Shown here piece after piece: positions 22,294-33,689 of a stretch of DNA of 64,000 nucleotides. Source of the stretch: Cryptomeria japonica (lineage: Eukaryota > Streptophyta > Pinopsida > Cupressales > Cupressaceae); the NCBI RefSeq assembly GCF_030272615.1, contig NC_081412.1, positions 672,525,823-672,589,822 on the forward strand, read 5' to 3'. Position numbers and translations under genes: made by a program. The notes under the pieces are model-generated. The model was not told the DNA's origin. It did not search any database and was given only the letters and a program-made list of their open reading frames with translations. Each line of letters starts with the position of its first letter. Positions within the stretch are counted from its first letter, which is position 1.

Positions 22294-23264
22294 TATTGCA
22301 AATGTGATGTTGATGATTATCATTGGTTGTCTTTAATGTCAACATAATTATTGTCATTAGTGTCAACAAGTGTTCTTGGTGTTGGTGATCCAGAAGTTGC
22401 GATTCAAAATGGATTAATTGAGTTGATGGTGATTTCGATATTTCTATTTATTGGATATGGCACTGATCAATTATATTCATGTATATTTGAGTTCCATTCC
22501 TATTCTTGTTGTATTAGGTAGTCCTTTTTGGGTCTAGATTAGGTCTGAAATTCAAAGACGAGTAGTGGCATTGATGTAGCATGTGAGTTGTGATTTGGGT
22601 TCGAAATTTGTCATGGATGTAATGTGTTGATCTTACCATTGTTGTGTATTGTGGTATAGTATAATTCTCATTCCTTCCCACCATCAGAATGATTATTGTT
22701 CACCAATTTTAGATCTTTGTCTTGTGCAACTTGGAATATTATGCTTCCCGAAAGATAATATTTATATGAGGATGATTTGATTGTGTTGGTATGAAAAAGT
22801 ACAACATTGTTATTAAAGAGATGTGAGATTGAGATGGAAGGATCTAATATTTGATGTTGTGTGAAAGTGTGTAATTGGTATTGAGGCACCGAAAGTAGTC
22901 TGACTTTGTAGATTGTGTTATAGTGGTGGATTCATCTTTTCTTTCTTTCTTTCTTTCTTCAATAATGAGCCTTTTTCTGGGTAGTGAACCCACTTGCAAT
23001 GAGAATTCTAGTAGTGAGCCACCCTTTCTAAACATCACCTTAACCGATGTTTATATTGAGGGCTAACATTCTCTATGATTTTTTCCTTCTTTTGTTTTCC
23101 ACCTCATATATGGTGTTCATTGTGTGATCTGTGTTGTGTATGTGCTTTCATTTTATATCTGCAGTTATTAAATCTATTGGTTATTCCACGTGTAAAGGGG
23201 TTAATATATTAATTTAAAAATATCAACTGATTCACCCCCCTCTCACTTTCCCAGATATTCAACA
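22294..23264 (+). mobile_element. Copia 3' LTR, about 971 bp
   Basis: It begins just after the polypurine tract (start decayed to TATTGCAAATGTG) and ends TGATTCACCCCCCTCTCACTTTC followed by ATTCAACA at 23,264. The ATTCACCCCCC...TCTC terminal signature is shared by the other Copia LTRs in the window. It contains a TTTC microsatellite at 22,937-22,960. A 5' partner LTR was not recognised. Confidence 0.72.
22937..22960. repeat. TTTC microsatellite
   Basis: Roughly six TTTC units lie inside the Copia 3' LTR. Confidence 0.85.
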
Positions 23265-24147
23265 TAGGAGACATTTTTAGGGTGTGGATAGAGTAATTCC
23301 CCAATATAGACCTAGGGTAATACAATTAGTACAAGGAACATATTCTCCTCCTCCTTCTATTTCTTGCCCACCTTTGATACAACACCTAGATATTGTTGTA
23401 CATGCTGCCTCAATGAGAATATTGGACACATACTCTTTGAATAACCATTTGATTTATTGGACACATACTCTTTGAATAGCCATTTGATTTCTTAGAAATC
23501 TCAATTTTCTCAAGCATAGGACCTTGATACACATGGTGGATCGAGTGGTGCTAGTATATCTTCCTTAGCTCCATGTATTTATACACCCCATACTTGCACC
23601 ATGTGTAAACATACATATTTAGGTCCTTTTGTATAGGCTACTAAACCACCCATTAACACAATAGATTATGAGTTAAATCATAAAGAAGATATACAATATG
23701 AGATGGTAGGGGTTGGGGCATATCCTAGAGATTCATTGCATGTAAAAGATAAGGAGGATCTTGAATCTTATCAAGATCATGTAGTGGTAAGAATTTAAAT
23801 AATTTCATAGTGCATTTTATATTAAATTAATATTTATAAGTGATACTTGTACTAGTTTATATTTATGTGGACTATTTAATTTAGTTGATGATCAAAGATG
23901 ATATAGCACAATTCCAACACAACACAATTTTGGCCATTTTATTCGGCCCAAAGTTTTACATTGTATATAGTTTTGAACATAGATGTTTAGAATTTTTATT
24001 ACATATGCATATAATTTAAATTTTCATTATTTAAATTATATTTTAATTTATATGTTCATCATATTTTACTCCTGTAGGACACTCCAAGTGTGGGTGAGGT
24101 GCAACATTTTCCAATCTTTGATAACACCACTATTGAAAACTAGTAGA
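23265..24147. other. Unassigned stretch with a 35-bp duplication
   Basis: A roughly 50-codon open stretch ends near 23,797 (NHKEDIQYEMVGVG, ESYQDHVVV) and looks coding-like but matches nothing I recognise. The rest is AT-rich. Confidence 0.4.
23421..23490. repeat. 35-bp tandem duplication
   Basis: Copies at 23,421-23,455 and 23,456-23,490 begin ATTGGACACATACTCTTTG and differ at one base, so this is a recent local duplication. Confidence 0.85.
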
Positions 24148-25628
24148 TGTTGAGAGGGAGGTGAATCAACATATACTAAAAATTAATTAGATTAAGAAAA
24201 TTATTCCATTAAGTCTTCACAACATCCATCATCACACATACATGGAAGTGAATAAATGAAACATCAAAAAAATTCACACAAAAATACCAATATTTTTAGG
24301 TCAAAAACCCAAACTAGGGAAAACCACAATGAGAATAAAACTCACAATATACATAATAAATGTTTACAAATATTTAGGCCATAGGCTAAGAGCTCACTAC
24401 TCTAGACTTGCAGGCTAAGACACACAACCTTAGGGCAAGATACAAAAGAGAGACTTGCACACTTGAAGATCACTTCTTCAACACAAGATACAATAATAAT
24501 AATAATAATAGATTGAACTTCAAAGTAGAATAGCATCTACCAATATCCAAATAACAATTCACAACTTAATACTCATCTAATCGAACTTTCATCTATGCAT
24601 TGTAACACATTTGGACCTTTGTATCAACTCAAACTCACATCATATCTGCATCATCCTTCTTACATTCACACACACACACCATCTTTATTTCTCACATACA
24701 CTTCATATTTACACTTTATAATATGATTGATTTGTCATATATATACCAACTAGATCAACAATAACCTCTATTAGGTCAGCATAAAAATGTGGTGTGTATA
24801 TGCATCATTGATGCGAAATATTGCATATAGGAGGAATAAGAGACATACGAAGATTCACACCATTTTGGTACATCTTCCAATTATCTCCAAAATGGGTTCT
24901 ACAAACAACCGTGATGACCAAAAACACATAAATCAACTCATATCAATCTTTTTTACCCAAACATTTAATCTAGACCCGAAAATAAGATATCCAAACCATC
25001 GCAAAAGAAGCATAATGTGCTAGGAATATATTCCAATGATCCATAACATCCTTCTAATGCTAGCAAGATGTGGAATGCCTTGTATTGCTCCGTAATGTCC
25101 CGAGATTGCACAAACTCTAAACATAGACATATATAGTTCTTGCAACAAAAACATTTGTCCATCTGAAAGATGAAATATAAGAACGTTCGTCAACCATAGC
25201 CATTCTAATCCAATTAACAAATCTTTCTGATACATATCTAGCACAACTAGAGAAAGATACCATTCACCAAAGCAATCACTAGACATAGTTTCATAGTTTT
25301 TTGATCAAACAAAAAGACATCAATCATTTGGAAACACAACATATCATCAATATATGCTATCCAGAACACTTACAGTTATTTTCCTCACAAAATCAAAATA
25401 TCCATATATTCCTAAAAGCAACTCATCATAGTGCACATAATCTGCATATAACTCTACATCATATCACTTACAACAAAACATTCAGACTCAACCAATATCA
25501 ATTACTCCACTAGAATACACCTAGAATACTATCAGACCATGAACTTCTACAAAATATTATTTCTAGACCAACATCTAGACTACCAATGAGTTTGACATCA
25601 ATGACAACAAAGACTCATATATGCAACA
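24148..25628 (-). mobile_element. Copia 3' LTR, minus orientation, 1,481 bp
   Basis: On the minus strand it starts TGTTGCATATATGAG at 25,628, then TTGTCATTGATGTCAAAC, and ends TTGATTCACCTCCCTCTCAACA at 24,148. A polypurine tract (AAAAGGGGATCT, minus) abuts its start at 25,629-25,640. It is therefore the 3' LTR of an element whose body lies to the right. It contains an AAT microsatellite (24,492-24,510). Confidence 0.72.
24492..24510. repeat. AAT microsatellite
   Basis: Six AAT units lie inside the minus-oriented LTR. Confidence 0.85.
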
Positions 25629-25640
25629 AGATCCCCTTTT
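25629..25640 (-). other. Polypurine tract (minus strand)
   Basis: The plus strand reads AGATCCCCTTTT; the minus reads AAAAGGGGATCT immediately before the LTR start. Confidence 0.65.
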
Positions 25641-25899
25641 ATCATTGATAGCAACACAAAATACTTCTCCCCATATGCAAAAAAATTCTTGCCCTTTGAC
25701 ATCAAAGACAAAGGATAACTCTACTCACTAGGAAATATACATAAGTCAATAACTTCCTTATCAAAATCGATCACTTACATCATAGATATTCAAAGAAGAA
25801 AAGGAATGGATTAAATATAAATATCTTTAGATAACCAACTACCCAATAGTTGTCCATAAAAACTATAATACATTACCATGCGAAATGTCCTTGACTTGT

Positions 25900-26854
25900 T
25901 ACTTAAGACCCACAAGAGAAGAATCCAATGAATGAATAATTGTAGAAATAATTATACAATGACAATCATAATCAAGACACAAATCAACTAAAACCTCAAA
26001 AATATATGAATTTTGTACACTCCATTATACCTTTTAAACATCTACCAATAACCTAATAAATGAAGACATCTGTAGCTCTATAACAACTTTAAGATCACAT
26101 AATTGTCTCATGTATTCATCTCTTTGTTTCTACCATAAAGATAACTACGAATAAAGTTCTCAAATTCTTGATCGCATAGTACCATTACCATTTTTAAAGA
26201 TATCAAAGGAATAGGCCAACTCATTAAGATGAGACTCAATCAATTTTGTTTCTTCCTTAAAATTCTACATAGTAGTTGGCCACGTCAAGAAGCAATAGTA
26301 TAACCATACAACATTATCAATCAACTTCCTAAAAATTCTTCAAATTAAGCTTAAGATTCTAATATGTCTTTAGACATTTCTCTATCAACTTATCAACTAG
26401 TTTCATCTTTGTACACAATTCATCTAAATCACTATTACCAACATCCCCTTAAGCCATGCACTCAGAAATAATTGCCACCAATATTTCCAAAAGCAAGTTA
26501 GAAAAATCATTAGGAACAATATTATTTTGGATCACATATGTAATCAATGCTTGTTCAATGACATCTTGATCATATTTAGGAATTATAAGATATAAACAAC
26601 TGGTATCGTTCAAACCATTAGCATGACCAATTAAAAAAAGTAATTTATCAACCTCAAGAGATATTTCCCTAGAAGAATTAGGGGAAGCAACCAACCTTTC
26701 TCCTTTCTTAGCATATTCTTGCATAGTATCCTTCTCCAATTCTCCTTTGTCACTTTCCACAGCTATAGTGTCTACAATGCTCAAATTTCAATAACTTAGA
26801 AACAAAGAAGATGCCTCTGAAGATAACTTCCTAGTCATTTTCACTTTTGAAGAT
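25900..26854 (-). pseudogene. Accessory ORF of Copia element, C-terminal piece
   Basis: The longest open piece, 26,449-26,784 on the minus strand, is 111 codons (with SREISLEVDKLLFLIGHANG). Downstream (plus coordinates 26,440-25,900) an ECMA...DLDELCTKMKLVDKLIEKC segment continues in broken frames, giving a helical, charged C-terminus. The layout parallels the ORF at 55,900-57,820, where LLEILV-type and LIDVLQK helices precede a coiled-coil tail. I do not recognise a catalytic domain. By position it resembles the env-like ORF of SIRE elements, but no signal peptide or membrane segment is visible. Confidence 0.5.
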
Positions 26855-26859
26855 ATATC
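26855..26859. repeat. Target-site duplication ATATC (left)
   Basis: ATATC precedes TGTTGGAGTTGAG, and the same five bases follow the second LTR at 29,686-29,690. Confidence 0.95.
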
Positions 26860-27236
26860 TGTTGGAGTTGAGAAAATACAACACCATAGGAGCCCAAATG
26901 ATCTATGCAAGCTGAAAAACCTATTACGAGGAGAAGTAATGAAGTGAATCATAGAAGGAACAAATACACAAAAAATATGCTCAAAAGAGAGAGCTCAATA
27001 TTCACAAAATGTGTAATCTAAAAAACTTTCTTCTTCTTAAAATGAAAAGAAAGAACTCAACCTTTAATAGGTCAAGAAACCCTAAACAAGAAAACCTAGG
27101 TTTGCACATAATAATTAATAAAAGAATTAATTATTATGCACCTAAAGTTAGCTTAAGTGTAAAAGAGATAGAGGGAACTTAAATAATTAAACAAATATTG
27201 TTTAATTAATCAAGTAAATACCCGAATACTCTAACA
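26860..27236 (-). repeat. LTR (3' LTR in element sense), 377 bp
   Basis: The plus strand reads TGTTGGAGTTGAG at the left and ACTCTAACA at the right. It contains two AT hairpins: CATAATAATTAAT with its complement near 27,106-27,141, and AATTAAACAA with its complement near 27,185. Confidence 0.93.
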
Positions 27237-27250
27237 CCCCCCCTTAAGCT
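27237..27250 (-). other. Polypurine tract (minus strand)
   Basis: The plus strand reads CCCCCCCTTAAGCT, giving AGCTTAAGGGGGGG directly before the element's 3' LTR. Confidence 0.8.
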
Positions 27251-28429
27251 AGACTTAGGGAGAAGCTAAAACCTAGAACAACTACTGAAAGCATGAAAGA
27301 TGGGTCCCAACAACAAGGCCTGATCAGGTACCCAAATACAATGAAATCTCTATGAATTGGAGAAATAGAGAAAACCATGTGGGAAAAAACTCTACTCCAA
27401 AAAGAGATGGAAAAGAACACCACTGAAGCATGAAATAGATGCAAACACTATCTCTGAGAAACTGCTAATCTAAAGAACCTCCAATAAAATAGAACATAAC
27501 CAGATAGAGAAGACTATAATCTGCATGAGCACCCTCAAATGACACTACTCAAATCAGATGGCAAACAAGGCAAACACCAAACTCGAAGATACAGATGGCA
27601 TGAGAAACTAAAGCCTGAAGAGTTGATCAATCAAACCATGGAAGCATTAGAACCAATAGGACAAACCTCCCCATAATGCTGAAGAGGAAGAGGGATAGGA
27701 ACACTAAAAAGAATGGCCAAGAAGAACTGCATGATGAAGAACTAGGAACATCAAAGGTGCTAAGAAAAGTACATGGTGTCATGGAAGGAACACTCACTTG
27801 ACACACATCATGAGGTGAATGTCATGGAAGGAACACTCATTGGACAAAGAAAGAAGGCAAACAAGGCAAACATCAACCCCCTCATGGCACTTTATAATTA
27901 GTGCATGTACAACAAGGCACAAGATGTGCATGATCCCAAGTAAAAATGCATGATGGAACTTTATTTTAGTGTGTTTGCATAAATACAATGCTACAATGAT
28001 AAGAAGACTGGAAATAGAAACAAGAACCAAAAAAGAGACATCCTACCTAGACAAGAGATCCCAGGACTTGAAACAACCAAGATATCCACCAAAGTGTTGA
28101 AAAGAAAAAAATTGAATAAAATATGCATGGAGTAGAATCTAGAAATAAAACTTAGATGGCTAGAAAGTACACAACACATGCTTTCCAAAAATATAAACTT
28201 TTCAAAAAATGGTGGTTGGATGCTCATTCTATGGCTCCTAGAGTGCAAAAACAAGACCCCACTTTGACTGTAAAAAAATATAGTCAAACAACAAAATTAG
28301 AAAAAATTACCAACATGATGAGGTCCGGCTCGGAACCAGCTTTCCGATGCCTATTTGTTTTCAAAGAAAAGACTCCGTATGCCCAAAAGATATGGCTAAA
28401 AAACCAAACCCCCCTTCAAAACAAGAGGA

Positions 28430-28880
28430 AGGGGTGGTCTGGTGGCTCTGGTGGGCAGAGGAGGCCAATGAGTGGCACTCCGGTGGTTGGATGGTGGTAC
28501 CCCAGTGGTGGGGTGGTGCTCTGGTGGCTGGGTGGCAGAGCCAAGGAGGCTGATGGGCTGGGCGGCAAGTTCCAGTGGTGGTGGGGCAGGCAGGCACATC
28601 TGACAACGGGGGTCGAGGGCTACAGTGGCGACGGGGCCGGGGAGTAGCTGGGCTGGGCAGCGGGGCTAGGGTGCAAGCAAGAAGACCAACGGTGGGGGCC
28701 GGGAAGTGGCCGACATTGGCGAGCGGTGTCGCACGGAGCAGCTAGGTGGTCGAGGGTCACATGGAGGCTGGTAGGGGGCAAGAGGTCGGTGCTAGTGGGG
28801 GCCGGAGATTAGCAACGGGAGATCCGGTGGGGCCGGCGGTGGCTGGACTATCAGACCGGTGGTAGGGTATGACACCTGTG
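28430..28880. other. GC-rich block inside the non-autonomous element
   Basis: G-rich on the plus strand (repeated GGTGG, GGGGCCGG, GGTGGGG words) within an otherwise AT-rich window. Open frames exist on both strands (28,156-28,647 plus; 28,361-28,606 minus), but they overlap, are low complexity and match nothing. It may be a captured host fragment or a structured leader. Confidence 0.55.
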
Positions 28881-29296
28881 CCTGGTGCAAAGCCAAAACC
28901 CCTTTAAAATTTTTTTTTTACAAAAAACTTCGCCTTTTTGCAATTTTTTTGATTTCTTGATTTTTTAATTTTTTTTTTCAAAAAATAAAAAATCTAGCCT
29001 ACATGCCATAAAAAGGTAATTTTTTTTTGGAAATTTTTTCTCAAACTGTGTGCCAAGGCCGTACAGCCTGGCTCTGGAGAAAAAATACTCCTCGAGGCTC
29101 AGGAACCAAAATAGGTCATATTTTATATGACCATAGCGGTTTTCGAGCCTTCTGAGCATGATGGTGAGGTCCGTTTAGGCCCAAAGTGCTCAGAAAAAAA
29201 GCCTATCCCTAGGTGCATTAAAAAACTTTCTAAAACCCCAGATTTGCTTCCAATACAAAAATTCTCAAAACAAGAACAAGTAGCTGCAAATCTGAA

Positions 29297-29308
29297 GCTT
29301 TGATACCA
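29297..29308 (-). other. Primer-binding site (initiator Met-tRNA type)
   Basis: On the minus strand TGGTATCAAAGC directly follows the LTR end CTCCAACA. It differs at one base from the usual plant TGGTATCAGAGC. Confidence 0.85.
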
Positions 29309-29685
29309 TGTTGGAGTTGAGAAAATACAACACCATAAGAGCCCAAATGATCTCTGCAAGCTTAGAAACCTATTACGAGGAGAAGCAATGAAGCAAATCA
29401 CAAAAGGAACAAATACACAGAAAATATGCTCAAAAGAGAGAGCTCAATATTCACAAAATGTGTAATGTAAAAAACCTTCTTTTTCTTAAAATGAAAAGAA
29501 AGAACTTAACCTTTAATAGGTCAAGAAACCCTAAAAAGGAAAACTTAGGTTTGCACATAATAATTAATAAAAGAATTAATTATTATGCACCTAAAGTTAG
29601 CTTAAGTGTAAAAGAGATAAAGGGAACTTAAATAATTAAATAAATATTGTTTAATTAATCAAGTAAATACCCGAATACTCTAACA
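29309..29685 (-). repeat. LTR (5' LTR in element sense), 377 bp
   Basis: It is the same length as, and nearly identical to, 26,860-27,236. The plus strand runs from TGTTGGAGTTGAG to ACTCTAACA. Confidence 0.93.
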
Positions 29686-29690
29686 ATATC
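29686..29690. repeat. Target-site duplication ATATC (right)
   Basis: ATATC directly after the LTR matches 26,855-26,859. Confidence 0.95.
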
Positions 29691-30322
29691 GTCATTATCA
29701 ACTTTTTTTTGACTTGATTTTCCCATGATCTTATCAAATGTTCCAAATCTTTCTATAGTCATATCTTCATGCAATTTAAGAAGAATCTCCACAATACCAT
29801 ATATTCATCCTCAAAAACTTCATAGGGAAGATTGGATACCTATGAAATCCTTGGCACTACCGTTTCCATAAAGAAATTTTCCTTGTCCACCATGAAAGTA
29901 ATCTCTTTTCTATGCTAATCTACCACATTAAAAGAAATCCTAGTGTTCATAATTATCTCCTTCCAGAGATGCATAAAACATTTAAAAAAAGAATCATTAC
30001 TATCATTTAATTTATTCAAATATTATTTAATTTGAGAACCTATAGTTACATCGTTTCTCCACGAAACATTTTTCCTTCCAGGAAATACATTCTAGAAAAA
30101 AAATACCAAGCAAACAATGAAAGAGCCATACCGAAACGGGTGCATTTTGTTCTTTGTCATCCATAGATTTTCTAGCAATTGATGACTAAAGAGTTCACAC
30201 AAATCATAATCCTTGTTATCCTCTACTATTTGATAAGCAACATAGACTACCATAGAGGAGGAAGATCCTTCTTGATTTATGAAATAAACCTTGTATGAAA
30301 TTACCATCATCACATACCTCAC
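29691..30322 (-). pseudogene. Accessory ORF of Copia element, N-terminal piece
   Basis: On the minus strand the frame at 30,322-30,092 contains INQEGSSSSMVVYVAYQIVE, DYDLCELFSHQLLENL and FRYGSFIVCLVFFF. A broken continuation carries WEDE-like and MVDKENFFMETVVPRISWV segments to about 29,700. It precedes the C-terminal piece at 26,854-25,900 once the nested element is set aside. The hydrophobic FIVCLVFFF run is short and not clearly a membrane segment. I recall similar sequences only as retroelement-associated ORFs of unknown function. Stops break the frame. Confidence 0.5.
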
Positions 30323-30703
30323 ACTTAAATAAACAATGCTATAAAACTAAGATCAATTTCATCCTCACCTAGAATGGTCACCTTGGTGTTCTATCTTTCA
30401 ATGCCTCATGTTTGCTTTGATTATTCTCATGTCCCTAAAATGTGCAATTTTTCAACTCCCTTTCTCACCCCTATTCAAATCTGAGTTGTGATTAAAAAGA
30501 CTAGGGTGCTGGGGCATCATGGTCCTAGCGAAGGACTAGGGCTCCCCACTGCCCTAGTCCTAGCTCAAGAATAGGGTACACCCACCATGTTAGTCCTCTT
30601 AATTAGGACCCAAATTTGGTCCCTACAATAGTCACTTCAAGTGGGCCAATTTAGGTCCCATGCCACTATGCTCTGGAAATTTAAGTAATTTTGTGATGGT
30701 TAA

Positions 30704-30713
30704 GTATAAAAGG
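30704..30713 (+). promoter_or_regulatory. LTR TATA box
   Basis: GTATAAAAGG lies in the same position relative to family landmarks as in copies 1 and 3. Confidence 0.55.
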
Positions 30714-31112
30714 ATTCCTATCCCTCTCATTTTAAGTCTACTACTAAGATGGATAGATCTCTCTCAATTACACTCTCATGAAATTCAATTCAACTGAGAA
30801 AGCAATCAAGCTTTCATCAAGAATTGAAGGAGAGGTCAAGTCATGTGCAAGCATTGAAGATCACATCCATGATCAACCTTCTATGAAGATATTATACATG
30901 ACATCCTAAACCCTTGGCATGAAGATTCAAGTGAGCTTCATCAAGGTATGAACTTCAAATACAAGCATCCAATTTTAGATTTATCCTTTCCCTCAAAATA
31001 AAAGTATTCCGTCGCAATTCAATTCTATTTCCATTTCAATTATAGTTTCAATTTAAAGGTTAATTCCTAAATTGAGGTTTTATACAAGGTAAAATCCTAT
31101 CCATAACCCCTT

Positions 31113-31131
31113 CCTCTCTCTCTCTCTCTCT
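31113..31131. repeat. CT microsatellite
   Basis: A pure TC run of about nine units lies inside the Gypsy LTR. Confidence 0.85.
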
Positions 31132-31697
31132 ATGCGTAGGAGATTTATTTAGCTATTGCAATAAAATATTTAATAGAACATACAATGACAAACAGTTTCA
31201 TCTTTTACAAGCACAAAACATGCAGGACCAAGTAGTCCCACCACCCGGTTCTCGAGAATTTTTCTCGATCTTTTGATAGTGTACCATGCATCTCCCTAAT
31301 CTAGAAAATATTATACTTGTTTATTAAAAAATTGCAGTACTAGGTTTCTCTACCCTTCTAGTCTTGACAATTCGGCTTGGATTTTTAGCTACAAGTTTGG
31401 AATCATTTTCCCTTCTCATATCTCTATTTATGGCTCTATGTGAAGTTTGGAACATTTATTATTATTATTTTACTCAAATTATTTTTTTTTTACCCTAGAA
31501 CTTTATGATTGAAATCTATTTTTGACTTTCTATAAAAGGAAATGACAAATAAATATATCCAATCAACATTCTTGTGCTCTTGTGTAATTTTATTGAGGCT
31601 AGAACTATTGGGTTTTAATCTCCCTTTCAAATGTAAGGTTCATTTTGTGAAATTGGTGGTTTTAATATCTTAATTGGTGAAACCCTAATTCTGAAAC

Positions 31698-33580
31698 CAT
31701 GCCTTTATATGACTTATTATTGGGAAAGTGGATAACTCAATATGGTGTGATGTGCTTAAAAGAATCCAAAAGAAGCTCACAGGATCGAAAGGAGACCTTT
31801 TTATTAATTCTAGAAAACTTAAGCTTCTTAAAGAAACTCTGCAAAGTACCTCTATTGTACCTACTCACTATGTTTCATATTTTCACCTCCTAGGCTAAGA
31901 AACTTGACTAAATTCAAAGGAGATTCCTTTGGTTTGTCCTTAATAGAAGAATATCAATGAATTTTCTTGATTGGGATATGTCTATGCTAGTAAACAATCT
32001 ATAGGCATGAGTATAGAATATTCTTGATATGTAAATTTAGCCCTCTCAAAAATTGGGTGGAGACTCACTTTGAACAAAGAAGTGAGATTGGTATAATGTG
32101 ATGAGAAATAAATACCTTCATGAGAGGGATTTGAAATCCTTCATGTTCTATGATTCTCTACCCTAGGGTTCCTACATATGGACTAATTTTGTCAAAAGTA
32201 AAACACTCCTTCAAAAAGATGCTCTACAGTACGTTGGTAACAGAAGGAGTATTACATTTTGGATTGACCCTTCTTCCTCTTTGATTAATTTAGAATATTA
32301 GTATATCTACTTGTCAATCGAAAAGGACTTGGTTTATTAGGTTTGGTGTCCTTTTTAAATATTATTGGAATCTTTCTTCTTTCTTCCTCAACCTCATGGA
32401 AAATTAGTCCTGTAAATTTTGATCAACCATTTTTGGATAGCTGGCGAGGAACCTATTAGGATTCTAAATGACTAAATGTTCTTTGTAATGAAAGGTAATG
32501 AAAAACCATTTGGTCCTCTTGTAAGAATGGGAACTATTTTGTTAAGACTTTATTTCACATCCTTGCTCCCTCACTATCCTCACAATTTAAGTGGGTTAGA
32601 ATTTGGAATACTAAGATGATGTCGAAGGTTTTATTGTTTTGTAGACAACCTTCTATTAAAATATTATCACTACTAACAACCTTCAAAAATGGGGATTCCA
32701 GTTTGTTAATAGATATATGCATTGTTTGAAGAGGAAGAAGAAAGTATAAACCATATTTGGTTTCATTGCTAGTACTCTTGGAACATAAGACAAAATATTA
32801 TGAGCATGTTCTCCATATCCCGGGTGTGGCATATTGATCCTAAGTTGGTCTCTTCTAGTTGGACCCCTCTGTAGACTAATTCATTCATTAGGGAACTCTA
32901 CTGGAATGCCTTCCTCCATACGAGGTAGAGTATATGGAAAGAATACAATAATAGGATATTTAGAGAAAAAAAGAGTCGATGGCAAGCTTTGGCCTACTCC
33001 ATAATTAACCACTCCAAGGAAAATATGAAATCTTTCATAAGGAACAAGCATAATCATCTTCCTTCAACTTTGGATTGCCATATTGTTAGGAGATGGGAAA
33101 TGCCTAATTTCATCTCTCTCTTTAGTTTCTCTCTTATTAGGCATATGAATTTACTCTAAAATGGTGCCCACTGAAACCAATTGGTTTAAATCAAACTTCG
33201 ATGTGTCATCTAAAGGCTGACTAGGTCAGGCAGGAGGGGGTGGGGTCATTTGAAATCCAAATGGAAACTTAGTTCATGCCTATGGGGTTGATTTTGGTAC
33301 TCAAACTTCTAATTTTGCTAAATTGGTTGTGATATTTTATGTTATCTCAATTTCTAAGCATATAGGTTATCAAAGCATTATAATAGAAGGTGACACAAAC
33401 AACATCATCATGATTCTTATAGATAAAGCTATGCTAGACTAGAGTATGAAAGACCTCATCACTAAATGTCAAAGTTCCCTTTCTATGTTTGGCTACATAA
33501 GAATCAACCATGCCTTTAGAGAGGAGAATAGGTCCATGGAAAAAGTTGGAAAACCAAGGGTAATTTCTCCAACCATATGA
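31698..33580 (+). pseudogene. LINE ORF2 C-terminal remnant (RT end, zinc region, RNase H)
   Basis: From 31,720 one frame reads VLKRIQKKLTGSKGDL, then KLKLLKETLQSTSIVPTHYV, the plant LINE segment after the RT palm. A broken zf-RVT-like region follows, with WTNFVKSKTLLQKDALQYVG near 32,180. Near 33,165-33,450 is an RNase H-like domain (KWCPLKPIGLNQTS, then NFAKLVVIFYVIS and IIIEGDTNNIIMILI) in broken frames. The 5' part of ORF2 is absent because a Gypsy LTR abuts it. Stops and shifts are numerous. It belongs to the same broad class as the complete LINE at 37.5 kb but is clearly diverged. Confidence 0.75.
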
Positions 33581-33689
33581 AAATATAGACATTGCTACAT
33601 GATCTCCTTTGATGACATTCGTGACATAATATAGGAAAACATAGATCCCAATAATTCATAAAGATCTTAAGGTTTCTTTTCAATTTATA

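Larger units (their letters stand above)
26860..29685 (-). mobile_element. Complete non-autonomous LTR retrotransposon, 2,826 bp, minus
   Basis: Two 377-bp LTRs (26,860-27,236 and 29,309-29,685) flank a 2,072-base interior, with ATATC TSDs outside. By eye the LTRs differ at about 19 positions, mostly C/T and G/A transitions. The minus orientation is set by the PBS at 29,297-29,308 and the purine tract at 27,237-27,250. The interior encodes no gag or pol domain that I can see, so it must have depended on another element's enzymes. It fits the TRIM/LARD class in kind, though its size falls between the usual ranges. A GC-rich block (28,430-28,880) stands out inside it. Confidence 0.93.
25641..30322 (-). 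mobile_element. Body of minus-strand Copia (SIRE-like) element, split by a nested LTR element
   Basis: Between the 3' LTR (24,148-25,628) and a Gypsy LTR at about 30,340 lie a 3' untranslated segment (25,641-25,900) and an accessory ORF in two pieces. A complete non-autonomous LTR element (26,860-29,685) separates the pieces. Upstream gag and pol are absent from the window. The position of the accessory ORF next to the 3' LTR is that of the env-like ORF of SIRE/Maximus elements. Confidence 0.6.
30340..31697 (+). mobile_element. Gypsy-type LTR, family A copy 4, plus (ends approximate)
   Basis: Landmarks appear in the family order: an AGGACTAGGGCTCC/CCTAGTCCTAG block near 30,520-30,560; TATA (GTATAAAAGG) at 30,704; TTAATTCCTAAATTGAGG near 31,060; ATAACCCCTTCCTC near 31,102; and a GGACCAAGTAGTCCCACCAC leader near 31,232. 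LINE coding starts at about 31,698, so the right end is close to there (AAACCA candidate). The left end near 30,340 does not show the TGTAGTG start and may be decayed. Confidence 0.6.

Noticed and set aside
28156-28647. 163-codon plus-strand open frame
   Set aside because: It overlaps minus-strand open frames in a GC-rich, repetitive block of a non-autonomous element; the openness is compositional.
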